From Enterobacterales bacterium (GTDB lineage: Bacteria; Pseudomonadota; Gammaproteobacteria; Enterobacterales; Kangiellaceae), in contig JAUZSK010000080.1 of the NCBI GenBank assembly GCA_030949565.1, forward strand, positions 1 through 52,369: a stretch of 52,369 bases of DNA, read 5' to 3'. The notes under the pieces are model-generated. The model worked only from the letters and a program-made list of their open reading frames with translations. It did not search any database and was not told the origin of the DNA. Below, piece after piece: positions 1 to 9,526 of this stretch (the first letter of the stretch is position 1; every line of letters starts with the position of its first letter). The position numbers were made by a program, and so were the translations under genes.

Positions 1-1133
1 GCTTACCTTAATTTACCTCTCATACTATTTTTTTGAGGGTGTAGTTTCGTTAAGTTCAAAGCAAATCGTCGGATAACAGCAACATTTTCAGCTCCGTCAC
101 CATTTCGGATCCGACAGTCATCTTCTTTAAACGTCACATCAAGGATCCAATGGGTGCTTTCCACTCCCCAATGACTGCGAATGGCTTTACCTATTCTTTC
201 CACATCCGGCGCCAAAGAACTAATGTAATACAAGGTTTCTTGCTGCACCACTTCACCTTTTAAAATGTCGCTCTCGCTCAACCTCAATAACCGTTTGAAT
301 ATTGGACCAATTACTCGCCTCACTAATCCATTCATTCACTCTGAGTTGCCTATATTTCCTAACTTCAATGCGACCATGACCACTATCAACTTCCTCAAAC
401 TCTTCAATAAACTCAGGTGTTTCTCTTTTGATTTTATGGAAATAACCGGCAATTTCATGACGTAATTTCTTATGGTTCAATTTGACACAAAGCACATAGT
501 CCGCTTTCTTTTCAACAATAGTATTGACGATTTTTTTCTGTGTATTCATCGCATCGGCGCTTATCAACGCACCTTTGATATTCAGCACATTGAGCATGTC
601 AATAACCGAAGCATTTTCATTTTTTTACCCGTCGATTTTAATTGAGCAAGAACCAATCCTTGTGAGCGACTCCAAGCGGTAATACTGTGTAATGCGGTTT
701 GCCTATCTCCATCAAATGAACGGCGTAATGTTTTTCCATCAAGCGCTATTTGTTCTTGCCCTTTATCGACCCTCACTTCATTAACCCAATTAATAAATGC
801 CTGGTTTAATTGTGCAGGTTCGATTGCCCTTATGATCCGAGCAATGGTGTCATCGACCGGTATTCCGTTTTTAAAGTCTCTATATTGTCTTAGCCAATCG
901 AGCTTGTTATCGCCAAACTCTTTAATGTCCTTCCAGCCTTCTGCACCTGATAATACAGCACTTACCGTTAAAAATAGCACATCTAAAAGGTCATGTTTAA
1001 CGTTAATATTCGTTCGTGGATCTTCTATTGAAGTAAAATGGTCTATAAATGTCATAGCAGTATCTCCTCGTGGTTGATACTGATCTGATCACCAATTTAC
1101 CTAAAAGTTCAATAAAGTACGATCTTGCCCTGT
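1..1133 (-). mobile_element. ISAs1-family insertion sequence, partial
   Basis: The transposase fills nearly all of this segment and is read leftwards, so its 5' side is near base 1133. The bases read on the minus strand from there (CAGGGCAAGATCGTAC) could be the terminal inverted repeat, but the other end lies outside the window and cannot be compared. The inner boundary is therefore an inference. The element ends about 40 bases before the -35 box of the S10 promoter, in the place where the tuf/str operon normally adjoins rpsJ. Both frameshifts inside it may be reading errors. Confidence 0.7.
3..1055 (-). pseudogene. ISAs1-family (H-repeat) DDE transposase, two frameshifts
   Basis: Three overlapping reading frames make up one DDE transposase of about 350 residues. 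The N-terminal part (1055-582) starts MTFIDHFTSIEDPR and contains the ALDGKTLRRSFD motif around the first catalytic Asp. The middle (597-253) contains ISADAMNTQKK with the second Asp. The last part (335-3) contains HWGVESTHWILDVTFKEDD with the Glu and the family's C-terminal region. The first break is at a T run at 620-626, where one base seems missing. The second is near the run at 258-266. The stop at the left edge falls slightly earlier than usual for the family, so a further break or truncation is possible. Its activity cannot be judged. Confidence 0.85.
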
Positions 1134-1172
1134 GTGATATGACATTATTGCCAAAATAAACCTCAATTAATG

Positions 1173-1201
1173 TTGTACATTCCAATTTCTTTCTATATAA
1201 T
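1173..1201 (+). promoter_or_regulatory. S10 operon promoter
   Basis: TTGTAC at 1173-1178 and a perfect TATAAT at 1196-1201 are 17 bases apart. The GC-rich discriminator GCGCCTCCC follows, as is typical of growth-rate and stringently controlled promoters. It lies about 185 bases before rpsJ, which leaves room for a long leader. The promoter is outside the insertion sequence, so the ribosomal operon should still be expressed. Confidence 0.8.
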
Positions 1202-1284
1202 GCGCCTCCCAATTTGGCTAAACCGCTAATTGAGAAGCCGGTAATATGGCTCAATGGCACAGTTTTTATAGGGTGCTATAACAA

Positions 1285-1352
1285 CCGACCTAATTTTGGT
1301 CGAAAAGAATTTTAATCCGCGTTCCTTAATTTATTAGGGGAGGGCGGTTTTT
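1285..1352 (+). promoter_or_regulatory. S10 leader with attenuator-like hairpin
   Basis: The leader has a small hairpin (CGACC 1286-1290 with GGTCG 1298-1302). It also has a larger imperfect stem whose base pairs CCGC (1317-1320) with GCGG (1344-1347), followed at once by five T. A hairpin plus U tract ahead of rpsJ matches the arrangement in E. coli, where L4 causes attenuation and blocks translation of its own operon. L4 control here is inferred from that precedent. The folding was done by eye. Confidence 0.5.
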
Positions 1353-1387
1353 AACTGTTTATTAATTAACATTGGAGTTTCTTTGCT

Positions 1388-1699
1388 ATGGCTAAGCAGC
1401 GAATCCGAATACGCTTAAAATCGTTTGATCACAAGCTTATCGATTTATCGACCCTTGAGATCGTCAACACGGCAAAGCGTACAGGTGCACAAGTTCGTGG
1501 TCCTATTCCATTACCGACGCGCAAAGAGCGGTATACCATATTGGTTTCACCTCACGTTAACAAAGACGCGCGAGACCAGTACGAAATACGCACACACAAG
1601 CGCATGGTAGATATCGAGGAACCAACAGAAAAAACAGTCGACGCTTTAATGAAGCTCGACTTAGCTGCTGGTGTCGATGTACAGATTAGTCTTTCTTAA
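1388..1699 (+). CDS. rpsJ: 30S ribosomal protein S10
   Basis: Full-length S10 of 103 residues, starting [19 protein letters not shown] and containing the family's [15 protein letters not shown] stretch and a KRMVDI segment. It is part of the 30S head and also the NusE partner of NusB in antitermination. The ATG is preceded by GGAG ten bases upstream. It is the first gene of the S10 operon, directly after the leader. An insertion sequence, rather than the usual tuf gene, lies upstream. About 120 bases separate it from rplC. Confidence 0.97.
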   Translation: MAKQRIRIRLKSFDHKLIDLSTLEIVNTAKRTGAQVRGPIPLPTRKERYTILVSPHVNKDARDQYEIRTHKRMVDIEEPTEKTVDALMKLDLAAGVDVQISLS

Positions 1700-1713
1700 A
1701 AGACACGTATGAG

Positions 1714-1747
1714 TCGTTTAGCTAGCTTTTAAGCTCTGGCTAAGCGG
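1714..1747 (+). other. RNA hairpin between rpsJ and rplC
   Basis: The spacer contains an imperfect inverted repeat in which CGTTTAGC pairs with GCTAAGCG, with one G-T or mismatch position. No T run follows, so this is not an intrinsic terminator. It may be an RNA processing or stability element in the unusually long rpsJ-rplC gap. The function is unknown. Confidence 0.3.
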
Positions 1748-1820
1748 AATTTTAGTTGCGTTGTTCAATAGTAATCAGAACAACAATCAAAATAAGCAAC
1801 ATTAATAGAGGGTTTTAATA

Positions 1821-2454
1821 ATGGCAATCGGAATTGTTGGTCGCAAATGCGGCATGACCCGAGTTTTCGATGATAATGGTGTTTCTACACCAGTCACTGT
1901 GATTGAAGTTGCAGCCAATCGAATTACTCAGGTTAAAACAAAAGACAACGACGGCTATCAAGCAATCCAAGTGACTACCGGTGAGCGTAAAGCTAGCCGA
2001 GTTACTCGCCCACAAGCGGGACACTTCAAAAAAGCAGGTGTTGAAGCGGGTCGAGGCCTTTGGGAATTTCGCACTGATTCTTTAGACGGCTTTGAAGCTG
2101 GCGGAGAAATCAAGGTTGATATTTTCGAAGGCGGACAGCTTGTTGACGTAACAGGTACGTCAAAAGGTAAAGGTTTTGCAAGGTGTTATCAAGCGTTGGA
2201 ACTTTGCAATGCAAGATGCAACACACGGTAACTCAGTGTCTCATAGAGCACCGGGTTCAATCGGTCAAAACCAATCGCCGGGTAAAGTGTTTAAAGGCAA
2301 GAAAATGTCTGGCCACATGGGCGCTGAGCGTTCAACCACGCAAAATCTAAAAGTTGTAAGGGTTGATGCTGAACGAAATATTCTTCTAATTAAAGGTGCC
2401 GTACCGGGCTCTAAAGGCGGCAATGTCATCATTTGTCCGGCTGTTAAGGTTTAG
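1821..2454 (+). CDS. rplC: 50S ribosomal protein L3 (frameshifted in this read)
   Basis: Early-assembly 23S rRNA-binding protein L3. The first frame gives [16 protein letters not shown] through GTSKGKGFA. The protein then continues in another frame as [19 protein letters not shown] and [19 protein letters not shown], to PAVKV. The break is at 2180-2182, where one extra A in GCAAGG shifts the frame. Removing it restores a normal protein of about 210 residues, including the conserved glutamine region that is methylated in E. coli. L3 is essential, so a read error is the best explanation. AGAGGG lies eight bases before the ATG. Confidence 0.93.
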
Positions 2455-2468
2455 GGGGAGATTGGAGA

Positions 2469-3086
2469 ATGGAAATTAATTTATCAGTAACGGGCAAAAA
2501 GAAAGCAGCGGCGGTTAAGTTGTCTGACTCTGCATTTGGTCGTGAATTTAATGAAGCTTTAGTCCATCAAGTGGTCGTTGCCTATATGGCTGGCGCACGT
2601 GCTGGTACTCGCGCTCAAAAAACACGTAGTGATGTAAGCGGTGGCGGAGCAAAGCCATGGCGTCAAAAGGGTACAGGTCGCGCAAGAGCGGGAACTATTC
2701 GTAGTCCTATCTGGCGTACCGGTGGCGTAACTTTTGCCGCGCGTCCACAAGATCATTCACAAAAAGTTAACCGTAAAATGTATCGCGGTGCGATGCAGTG
2801 CATTTTATCTGAATTGCTTCGTCAAGAAAGGCTTCACGTGGTTGAGTCATTTGAAGTTGATTCACCTAAAACCAAAGGCCTGGTTAAAAAACTAGCCGAC
2901 TACGGTTTAACTGAAGCTTTAATTGTTTCCGATAAGGTTGATGAAAATCTTTATCTATCGGCAAGAAATCTACATAAAGTGGATGTTCGCGATATTAGCG
3001 CTTGTGACCCCGTAAGCTTAATCGCTTTCGATAAAGTGGTTATGACTGTTGAAGCAGTGAAAAAACTTGAGGAGATGTGGGGATGA
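2469..3086 (+). CDS. rplD: 50S ribosomal protein L4
   Basis: Intact 205-residue L4. The extended loop that reaches into the peptide exit tunnel is recognisable in the region [18 protein letters not shown] (residues about 58-75). In E. coli L4 also represses its own operon at the S10 leader, and the leader here has a matching hairpin and U tract. The stop codon overlaps the rplW start as ATGA, suggesting translational coupling. Confidence 0.97.
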   Translation: MEINLSVTGKKKAAAVKLSDSAFGREFNEALVHQVVVAYMAGARAGTRAQKTRSDVSGGGAKPWRQKGTGRARAGTIRSPIWRTGGVTFAARPQDHSQKVNRKMYRGAMQCILSELLRQERLHVVESFEVDSPKTKGLVKKLADYGLTEALIVSDKVDENLYLSARNLHKVDVRDISACDPVSLIAFDKVVMTVEAVKKLEEMWG

Positions 3087-3380
3087 ACCAAGAAAGAATC
3101 ATGAGCATTTTGTTGGCTCCACACGTATCCGAAAAAAGCAAGTTTTGCGGCTGATCGCGGCGAGTTTGTTTTTAAAGTCGCCAAGACTGCAACAAAATTA
3201 GAAATTAAAAAAGCTGTTGAGTTATTGTTTGAAGTGAAAGTTGAAAATGTTTCAACTTTGGTCATGAAAGGCAAAACTAAACGGACTGGTCAAATTGCTG
3301 GACGTCGTTCCGATTGGAAAAAAGCCTATGTCACTCTTGAAGAAGGGCAGGACATCGACTTTTCAGACGCGAACGCGTAA
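3083..3380 (+). CDS. rplW: 50S ribosomal protein L23 (frameshifted in this read)
   Basis: L23 sits at the tunnel exit and docks trigger factor and SRP. The start [18 protein letters not shown] is followed by a shift. With one A removed from the six-A run at 3132-3137 the protein reads on as [16 protein letters not shown] to [17 protein letters not shown] and ends in ANA. That gives 98 residues, the usual size. The gene starts inside the rplD stop (ATGA). The break is almost certainly an indel error in the read. Confidence 0.93.
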
Positions 3381-3391
3381 GGGGAATTAAG

Positions 3392-4219
3392 ATGGCTCTA
3401 TTAAAAGCTAAACCAACATCTCCAGGTCGTCGCTTTGTTGTTAAAGTGGTCAACCCAGATTTGCATAAAGGCGCTCCACATGCACCTTTATTAGAAAAGA
3501 AGTCAAAAAGCGGCGGTCGTAATAACAACGGTCGTATCACTACCCGTCATATTGGTGGTGGTCATAAGCAGCATTACCGTATTGTTGATTTTAAACGAAA
3601 TAAAGATAGTATTCCTGCGACTGTTGAGCGCTTGGAATATGATCCAAACCGTAGTGCTAATATCGCACTAGTACTTTATGCCGATGGTGAGCGACGTTAT
3701 ATTATTGCACCCAAAGGTATTAAAGCCGGTGACCCAATTCAGTCAGGTCAAGATGCGCCAATCAAAGCAGGCAACTCTTTACCACTAAGAAACATTCCTG
3801 TAGGTACAACAGTACATTGTGTTGAAATGAAGCCTGGTAAAGGTGCTCAAATCGCTCGAAGTGCTGGTACTTACGTCCAAATCGTTGCTCGTGATGGCTC
3901 TTATGCAACCCTACGTTTACGTAGCGGTGAAATGCGTAAAGTACTAGCTGATTGTCGCGCAACAATTGGGGAAGTTGGTAACGCAGAACATATGCTACGT
4001 TCACTCGGTAAAGCGGGTGCAACTAGATGGCGTGGAATTCGTCCCACTGTTCGAGGCGTTGCTATGAACCCAGTCGACCATCCGCACGGCGGTGGTGAGG
4101 GTAGAACCTCAGGTGGTAGACACCCTGTTTCACCATGGGGTACGCCAACTAAGGGCAAGAAAACTCGTAGTAACAAACGTACAGACAAATTAATTGTCCG
4201 TCGTCGTAATCGTAAATAG
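3392..4219 (+). CDS. rplB: 50S ribosomal protein L2
   Basis: Intact L2 of 275 residues, needed for subunit joining and peptidyl transfer. The C-terminal signature [18 protein letters not shown], including the histidine implicated in peptidyl transfer, is at about residues 224-241, and the basic tail RRRNRK is complete. It lies 11 bases after rplW with GGGG/GGAATTAAG before the ATG. Confidence 0.98.
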   Translation: MALLKAKPTSPGRRFVVKVVNPDLHKGAPHAPLLEKKSKSGGRNNNGRITTRHIGGGHKQHYRIVDFKRNKDSIPATVERLEYDPNRSANIALVLYADGERRYIIAPKGIKAGDPIQSGQDAPIKAGNSLPLRNIPVGTTVHCVEMKPGKGAQIARSAGTYVQIVARDGSYATLRLRSGEMRKVLADCRATIGEVGNAEHMLRSLGKAGATRWRGIRPTVRGVAMNPVDHPHGGGEGRTSGGRHPVSPWGTPTKGKKTRSNKRTDKLIVRRRNRK

Positions 4220-4230
4220 AGGATTAAATC

Positions 4231-4506
4231 GTGCCACGTTCACTTAAGAAAGGGCCATTTATCGACCTCCACCTGATGAAAAAGGTGGAAGACGCAGTGG
4301 CCTCAAATAGCCGAAAGCCGATTAAGACATGGTCGCGCCGTTCAATGATTTCGCCCGATATGGTTGGACTAACGATTGCCATTCACAATGGTCGTCAACA
4401 CGTACCCGTATCAGTTAGTGAAGACATGGTAGGACACAAGTTGGGTGAATTTGCACCAACTCGTACTTACCGTGGTCATATCGCTGACAAGAAAGCGAAG
4501 CGATAG
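4231..4506 (+). CDS. rpsS: 30S ribosomal protein S19
   Basis: 91-residue S19 from the 30S head, starting [15 protein letters not shown], with the conserved NGRQHVPV and [15 protein letters not shown] segments. It starts with GTG. The GTG follows AGAGGATTAAATC, which supplies the Shine-Dalgarno sequence. Spacing to rplB is 11 bases, and rplV follows within a few bases, all as expected for the S10 operon. Confidence 0.97.
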   Translation: MPRSLKKGPFIDLHLMKKVEDAVASNSRKPIKTWSRRSMISPDMVGLTIAIHNGRQHVPVSVSEDMVGHKLGEFAPTRTYRGHIADKKAKR

Positions 4507-4515
4507 GAGATAATG

Positions 4516-4847
4516 ATGGAAACTCAAGCTGTTTTACGTCACGCAAGAATCTCTCCTCAAAAAGCGCGCTTAGTTGCCGATCAGGTGAGAGGAATGCCAG
4601 TAGAAAATGCGCTGAACTTACTTAAGTTTAGTAACAAAAAGCTGCTGAAATGATTCAAAAAGTTTTAAATTCTGCCATCGCCAATGCTGAGCATAATGAT
4701 GGGGCAGATATTGATGAACTGAAGGTATCCACTATTTTTGTTGATGTGGGGCCTACTTTAAAGCGGATTAAGACACGCTCTAAAGGTCGCGCGGATCGTA
4801 TGTTTAAACGATCTTGTCATATCACCGTTAAAGTATCGGATAACTAG
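4516..4847 (+). CDS. rplV: 50S ribosomal protein L22 (frameshifted in this read)
   Basis: L22 lines the exit tunnel and is a macrolide-resistance site. [20 protein letters not shown] to FSNKK is in one frame. [19 protein letters not shown] to ITVKVSDN is in another. One A is missing from the run at 4636-4640. Repaired, it is 110 residues with no unusual features. Two ATG codons are in tandem (4513 and 4516). The second is chosen to match the family's MET start. The GAGAT motif precedes both. The break is probably a read error in an essential gene. Confidence 0.92.
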
Positions 4848-4857
4848 GAGATAAACC

Positions 4858-5550
4858 ATGGGTCAAAAAGTACATCCAACGGGTATTCGCCTAGGCATCG
4901 TGAAAAAGCATAATTCTGTTTGGTATGCTGAACGCGGTCTTTATGCGGAGTTATTAGCCAGCGATATAGAAATTCGTAACTGGCTTTTTAAAGAGCTCGC
5001 TCGTGCTTCAGTATCTAAAATTGATATTGAACGCCCTGCAAAAGCCTTAAAAGTAACAATTCACACGGCTCGCCCTGGTATTGTTATCGGCAAAAAAGGC
5101 GAGGACATCGAGAAGCTTCGTAAGAAAGTTGCAAAATTGGCAGGTGTTCAAACTCAAATTAATATTGAGCAAGTACGTAAGCCAGAATTAGATGCGCAAC
5201 TCGTTGCTGACGGCATTGCCTCACAACTAGAGCGTCGAGTAATGTTCCGTCGAGCTATGAAGCGTGCGGTACAAAACACGATGCGTGTTGGCGCGGAAGG
5301 TATCAAGGTTCAAGTAGGTGGTCGTTTAGGCGGTGCAGATATAGCGCGTGCAGAATGGTATCGAGAAGGTCGAGTGCCTCTTCATACATTGCGTGCAGAT
5401 ATCGATTATGCAACAGCTGAAGCAAATACGACTTACGGAATTATTGGTGTTAAGGTCTGGATATTTAAGGGAGAAGTTTTCGGTGATCAACCCAAAACAA
5501 CTACCGAAGATACGCCTAACAAAAGACCTTCCCGAGCTAAGAAGAAGTAG
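4858..5550 (+). CDS. rpsC: 30S ribosomal protein S3
   Basis: Intact 230-residue S3, beginning [15 protein letters not shown]. The KH domain with the [14 protein letters not shown] motif (about 74-87) lies at the mRNA entry site, and the C-terminal domain with [19 protein letters not shown]-like sequence is present. The acidic/basic tail ending RAKKK is slightly variable, as in relatives. It is preceded by AGGAG and tightly spaced after rplV. Confidence 0.97.
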   Translation: MGQKVHPTGIRLGIVKKHNSVWYAERGLYAELLASDIEIRNWLFKELARASVSKIDIERPAKALKVTIHTARPGIVIGKKGEDIEKLRKKVAKLAGVQTQINIEQVRKPELDAQLVADGIASQLERRVMFRRAMKRAVQNTMRVGAEGIKVQVGGRLGGADIARAEWYREGRVPLHTLRADIDYATAEANTTYGIIGVKVWIFKGEVFGDQPKTTTEDTPNKRPSRAKKK

Positions 5551-5561
5551 GGGATAAGACC

Positions 5562-5969
5562 ATGCTACAACCTAAAAGAACAAAATTTCGTAAACAACAC
5601 AAGATGCGTAACCGTGGCGTTGTTGAACACAAGGTGAGCTTCGGAGAGTTTGGTTTAAAGTCATGTGACCGTGGTCGTATGACAGCACGCCAAATTGAAG
5701 CAGCTCGTCGAGCAATGACTCGTCACATGCGTCGTCAAGGTAAAGTTTACATAAGAGTTTTTCCGGACAAGCCGATTACAAAAAAGCCACTCGAAGTTCG
5801 AATGGGTAAAGGTAAAGGTAGTGTGGAATACTGGGTTGCACAAATTCAACCAGGACGTATGTTGTTCGAAGTTGAAGGTGTGCCAGAAAATTTAGCCAGA
5901 GAAGCTTTCGAGCTTGCTTCAGCTAAACTTTCTATCAAGACAACTTTTGTTAAGCGGACGGTAATGTAA
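5562..5969 (+). CDS. rplP: 50S ribosomal protein L16
   Basis: 135-residue L16 with [19 protein letters not shown] at the start, then [20 protein letters not shown], a region near the A site and peptidyl transferase centre. The family arginine hydroxylated by YcfD in E. coli lies in this segment, but that modification cannot be inferred here. Its TAA overlaps the rpmC start as TAATG, so the two are probably translationally coupled. Confidence 0.97.
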   Translation: MLQPKRTKFRKQHKMRNRGVVEHKVSFGEFGLKSCDRGRMTARQIEAARRAMTRHMRRQGKVYIRVFPDKPITKKPLEVRMGKGKGSVEYWVAQIQPGRMLFEVEGVPENLAREAFELASAKLSIKTTFVKRTVM

Positions 5970-6199
5970 TGAATGCTGCTGAGTTGAAAGAAAAAAGTGT
6001 TGAAGAGCTTCAAACTGAGTTGCTTGAACTTCGTAAAGAGCAGTTTAATTTACGTATGGCAAAAGCAACAGCACAGACTGAACAAACACACACTTTAAAG
6101 ATCGTACGTCGTGATATAGCGCGTATTAAAACTGTTTTAAATCAGAAAGCGCAAGCAAATTCTGCAGATAAAACAAATGTGGAAGGAGCAGCCAAATGA
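5969..6199 (+). CDS. rpmC: 50S ribosomal protein L29
   Basis: L29 with the coiled helical pair [21 protein letters not shown] and [16 protein letters not shown]. At 76 residues it is about 13 longer than E. coli L29. The extra is a hydrophilic, Ala/Asn-rich C-terminal tail ([18 protein letters not shown]). It starts one base inside the rplP stop and overlaps rpsQ by four bases (ATGA). Confidence 0.95.
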   Translation: MNAAELKEKSVEELQTELLELRKEQFNLRMAKATAQTEQTHTLKIVRRDIARIKTVLNQKAQANSADKTNVEGAAK

Positions 6200-6453
6200 G
6201 TGAGCGTCAAGCAATTAAGCGTACTCTGACTGGTAAGGTCACAAGTGACAAGATGGATAAAACCATCACTGTCAAAATTGAACGCCAAGTAAAGCACCCT
6301 TTATATGGGAAATTTATTAAGCGTTCAACCAAGGTACATGCTCATGATGAGAAAAATGAGTGCAAAATAGGCGATGTTGTCACAGTTGTTGAAAGTAAAC
6401 CGCTTTCTAAAAGCAAATCGTGGCAGTTAGTTGAGGTTGTTGAAAAAGCTTAA
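6196..6453 (+). CDS. rpsQ: 30S ribosomal protein S17
   Basis: 85-residue primary 16S-binding protein of OB fold. [31 protein letters not shown] and [21 protein letters not shown] are the diagnostic segments. This is the last gene of the S10 operon. A 126-base gap follows before rplN, as at the S10/spc boundary in E. coli. Confidence 0.97.
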   Translation: MSERQAIKRTLTGKVTSDKMDKTITVKIERQVKHPLYGKFIKRSTKVHAHDEKNECKIGDVVTVVESKPLSKSKSWQLVEVVEKA

Positions 6454-6479
6454 TTTAACCCTTCTTTTTTAGAAGTTTT

Positions 6480-6579
6480 AGGTTAGCTGAATCAATTAAA
6501 TGATGGTATACTCCCGCGTCTTTTGGCCGGTGCAACAAAAAAGCACTAGTTTTATAGCGGGTAATGTTGGAGAAAACCA
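6480..6579 (+). promoter_or_regulatory. Probable spc operon promoter region
   Basis: The only sizeable gap inside the S10-spc run. It contains a TATACT -10-like box at about 6509-6514, followed by CCCGCG, a GC-rich discriminator. The -35 match about 18 bases upstream (TTAGCT) is poor. Placement between rpsQ and rplN matches the known spc promoter of E. coli. The exact start site is uncertain. Confidence 0.4.
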
Positions 6580-6948
6580 ATGATCCAAATGCAAACAACA
6601 CTCGATGTTGCTGACAATAGCGGTGCTCGTCGAGTTCAATGTATTAAGGTTCTTGGAGGCTCACACCGCCGTTACGCAAGAATCGGTGATGTGATCAAGG
6701 TCAGTGTAAAAGAAGCTATTCCTCGCGGTAAAGCGAAGAAGGGTGATGTAATGAACGCTGTCGTTGTTAGAACCAGAAAAGGCGTACGTCGTTCAGACGG
6801 ATCAATGATCCGCTTTGATGGCAATGCTGCTGTTCTTCTAAATGCAAACTTACAGCCCATTGGGACGCGTATTTTTGGACCTGTTACTCGTGAATTACGT
6901 GGTGACAAGTTTATGAAGATCGTTTCTTTAGCGCCAGAAGTTCTTTAA
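6580..6948 (+). CDS. rplN: 50S ribosomal protein L14
   Basis: Intact 122-residue L14 ([19 protein letters not shown]), with the conserved [21 protein letters not shown] and ELR...[12 protein letters not shown] ends. It forms part of intersubunit bridges and binds RsfS in other species. First gene of the spc operon, with GGAG upstream of the ATG. Confidence 0.98.
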   Translation: MIQMQTTLDVADNSGARRVQCIKVLGGSHRRYARIGDVIKVSVKEAIPRGKAKKGDVMNAVVVRTRKGVRRSDGSMIRFDGNAAVLLNANLQPIGTRIFGPVTRELRGDKFMKIVSLAPEVL

Positions 6949-6961
6949 GGAGACACGCAAA

Positions 6962-7279
6962 ATGCAAAAATTAAGAACCGGTGATGAAGTCATCGTATTG
7001 GCAGGAAAAAGTAATGGCCAACGCGGTAAGATTTCAAGAATCATCAAAGAAAAAGGCCGTGTTGTGGTTGATGGCGTTAACATGATGAAAAAGCATGTTA
7101 AACCAAACCCTCAGGCAGATATCCAAGGTGGCATCATAGAAAAAGAAGCCCCTATGAATATTTCAAATGTTGCAATTTTTAATGCGGGCACCGGCAAAGC
7201 CGATAAAGTTGGTATTAAAGTGCAAGATGATGGCAAGCGTGTTAGATTTTATAAATCAAACGGCGAGCTAGTCGACTAG
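6962..7279 (+). CDS. rplX: 50S ribosomal protein L24
   Basis: 105-residue L24 with a KOW motif at the N-terminus ([19 protein letters not shown], about residues 6-24), an initiator of 50S assembly. The [19 protein letters not shown] segment is standard. It lies 13 bases after rplN behind AAGGAG. Confidence 0.97.
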   Translation: MQKLRTGDEVIVLAGKSNGQRGKISRIIKEKGRVVVDGVNMMKKHVKPNPQADIQGGIIEKEAPMNISNVAIFNAGTGKADKVGIKVQDDGKRVRFYKSNGELVD

Positions 7280-7326
7280 TTTATTGACCGATGATAATCA
7301 TTGGTCTGTAAAAGAAGGTAATTAAA

Positions 7327-7877
7327 ATGGCGAAACTGCAAGACTACTACAAGAAAGAAGTAATTCAAGCTTTGTCGAAAAAGTTTGGGTACAAGTCTGT
7401 CATGCAAGTCCCTAAGATAACCAAAATCACATTAAATATGGGTTTGGGTGAAGCTGTCGGGGATAAAAAGTTCTAGAGAACGCATGCAATGACTTAACAG
7501 CTATCTCAGGCCAAAAGCCTGTTGTCACGAAAGCCCGCAAATCAATTGCTGGCTTTAAAATTCGTGACGACTACCCTATTGGCGCTAAGGTAACACTGCG
7601 TGGAGAGCGTATGTGGGAGTTTATGGAACGTTTAGTTTCCATCGCAATTCCTCGTATCCGTGATTTCCGTGGTTTAAATCCTAAGTCGTTTGACGGTCGC
7701 GGAAATTATTCCATGGGCGTTAAAGAACAGATTATATTTCCTGAAATTGACTACGACAAGGTAGACAAAATTCGTGGGATGGACATCACAATTACGACTT
7801 CAGCGAACACCGATGAAGAAGGCCGTGAATTATTAAACGCTTTCCGATTCCCAATTAAGGGGCAAATCAATGGCTAA
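7327..7877 (+). CDS. rplE: 50S ribosomal protein L5 (frameshifted in this read)
   Basis: L5 binds 5S rRNA and bridges to S13. [16 protein letters not shown] to LGEAVGDKK is in one frame. [29 protein letters not shown] to FPIKGQING is in another. One A appears to be missing from the run at 7465-7469. Repaired length is 183 residues. The stop overlaps the rpsN start by eight bases, implying coupled translation. As an essential protein it is expected to be intact in the organism. Confidence 0.93.
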
Positions 7878-8175
7878 AGTTTCCATGGTACAGCGCGAGA
7901 AAAAACGCGCCAAGTTAGTTGCAAAATATGCAGCCAAACGTACAGAATTAAAAGCTACCATACTTGACCTCAACAAGAGTGATGATGAACGTTGGGATGC
8001 ACAAGTAGCCTTACAAAAGCTACCAAGGGATGCGAGTCCTGTGCGTCAACGTAATCGTTGTGTTATAACTGGTCGTCCACATGGCTATTTACGTAAGTTC
8101 GGTTTAAGCCGTAACAAATTACGTGAACATGCGATGGCAGGCGATGTTCCTGGTCTAGTGAAAGCTAGCTGGTAA
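7870..8175 (+). CDS. rpsN: 30S ribosomal protein S14 (zinc-free type)
   Basis: 101-residue S14 of the long, zinc-independent class: it has no CxxC pairs, only the usual lone Cys in [21 protein letters not shown]. It begins [17 protein letters not shown] and overlaps the rplE stop by eight bases. It sits in the 30S head. Confidence 0.97.
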   Translation: MAKVSMVQREKKRAKLVAKYAAKRTELKATILDLNKSDDERWDAQVALQKLPRDASPVRQRNRCVITGRPHGYLRKFGLSRNKLREHAMAGDVPGLVKASW

Positions 8176-8192
8176 TTGTTGGGAGAATTCAA

Positions 8193-8589
8193 ATGAGCAT
8201 GCAAGATCCTATTGCCGATATGCTGACAAGGATCCGTAACGGATTAGCAGCAGGCAAAAAAAATGTATCAATGCCTTCATCAAAAGTTAAAATTTCAATC
8301 GCTAACGTATTGAAAGACGAAGGTTATATCTCTGAAATAAAAAAGAGATGAGAACGATGGCAAAGCTGAGCTTTCTATCGAACTTAAATATTACCAAGGC
8401 CGTCCGGTTATTGACATGATTAAACGTGTTAGCAAGCCAAGCCTTCGTATTTACAGAAAATCAAATGAGCTACCTCGTGTGTTGGATGGTTTAGGTATTG
8501 CGATTGTGTCTACTTCTCGCGGAGTTATGACAGATAGAGCAGCCCGTAAATCAGGTCACGGCGGTGAAGTTCTCTGTATCGTGTCTTAA
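8193..8589 (+). CDS. rpsH: 30S ribosomal protein S8 (frameshifted in this read)
   Basis: S8 is a primary 16S-binding protein and, in E. coli, the repressor of the spc operon through a site in the rplE mRNA. The start [17 protein letters not shown] to GYISEIK is in frame one. [21 protein letters not shown] to [11 protein letters not shown] is in frame two. One extra A in the run at 8339-8344 explains the shift. Repaired it is 131 residues. The typical C-terminal [15 protein letters not shown] signature is intact. Confidence 0.92.
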
Positions 8590-8601
8590 GGGAGAGCTGA
8601 T

Positions 8602-9135
8602 ATGTCAAGAGTAGCAAAAAGTCCAGTCAGTCTTCCATCCGGTGTCACTGTCGACCTAAAAGGTCAATTGGTATCGATTAAAGGCGGTAAAGGAAGCTTG
8701 CAACAGGAAATACATCCTTCTGTTGAAGTAAAAGTTGAAGATAATCAAATCTTGTTTGCCGCTAAAGAAGGTAAAGCAAATGGTAATGCTCTAGCGGGCA
8801 CCATGCGTTCTTTAGTCAATAACATGGTTGAAGGTGTTGCCAATGGTTTTGAAAAGAAACTACAGTTAGTCGGTGTTGGTTACAGAGCGAAAGCCTCTGC
8901 AAAAACACTCGATCTCACATTAGGTTTTTCTCATCCTGTTAATTTTGAAATACCACAAGGTATTACAATTGAAACACCGAGCAACACTGAAGTGATTGTA
9001 AAAGGCATCGACAAGCAATTGATCGGTCAAGTAGCAGCTAATATTCGAGCTTATCGTCCACCAGAGCCTTATAAAGGCAAGGGTGTGAAGTACGCGGATG
9101 AAGTTATCCGTCGTAAAGAAGCTAAGAAAAAGTAG
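8602..9135 (+). CDS. rplF: 50S ribosomal protein L6
   Basis: Full-length L6 of 177 residues, with two tandem RNA-binding domains. [15 protein letters not shown] opens the protein. The C-terminal signature [23 protein letters not shown] is at about residues 151-173. It is near the sarcin-ricin loop in the ribosome. Good GGGAGA site before the ATG. Confidence 0.98.
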   Translation: MSRVAKSPVSLPSGVTVDLKGQLVSIKGGKGSLQQEIHPSVEVKVEDNQILFAAKEGKANGNALAGTMRSLVNNMVEGVANGFEKKLQLVGVGYRAKASAKTLDLTLGFSHPVNFEIPQGITIETPSNTEVIVKGIDKQLIGQVAANIRAYRPPEPYKGKGVKYADEVIRRKEAKKK

Positions 9136-9144
9136 GGCGGCACA

Positions 9145-9516
9145 ATGAAAATTAATAATGCAAGTAATAAAAAACAAGCAAGAATCAGACGCGCTACTCG
9201 TAGTCGTTCGAAGATGAAAGAACTAGGTGTCAATCGATTAATAATCAATCGTACACCTCGTCACATATATGCTCAGGTTGTTTCTGCCGACGGTGGAAAG
9301 GTTTTGGCTTCTGCTTCAAGTGTTGAAAAAGACATTAAAGCAGCGGGTAAAGCAACAGGCAACGTTGATGCAGCAAAGAACGTCGGTTCTTTGATTGCAA
9401 AAAGAGCAACCAAAGCTGGCGTATCAAGTGTTGCATTTGATCGCTCTGGGTTCAAATATCACGGTCGAGTAAAAGCATTAGCAGATGCTGCACGCGAAAG
9501 TGGTCTCCAGTTCTAA
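9145..9516 (+). CDS. rplR: 50S ribosomal protein L18
   Basis: 5S rRNA-binding L18 of 123 residues. The core [34 protein letters not shown] to [17 protein letters not shown] is standard. The protein is a few residues longer at the N-terminus than E. coli L18 if the ATG at 9145 is used, and AGGGCGG lies just before it. An in-frame ATG at 9157 would give a shorter start. Confidence 0.96.
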   Translation: MKINNASNKKQARIRRATRSRSKMKELGVNRLIINRTPRHIYAQVVSADGGKVLASASSVEKDIKAAGKATGNVDAAKNVGSLIAKRATKAGVSSVAFDRSGFKYHGRVKALADAARESGLQF

Positions 9517-9526
9517 AGGTGAAATG

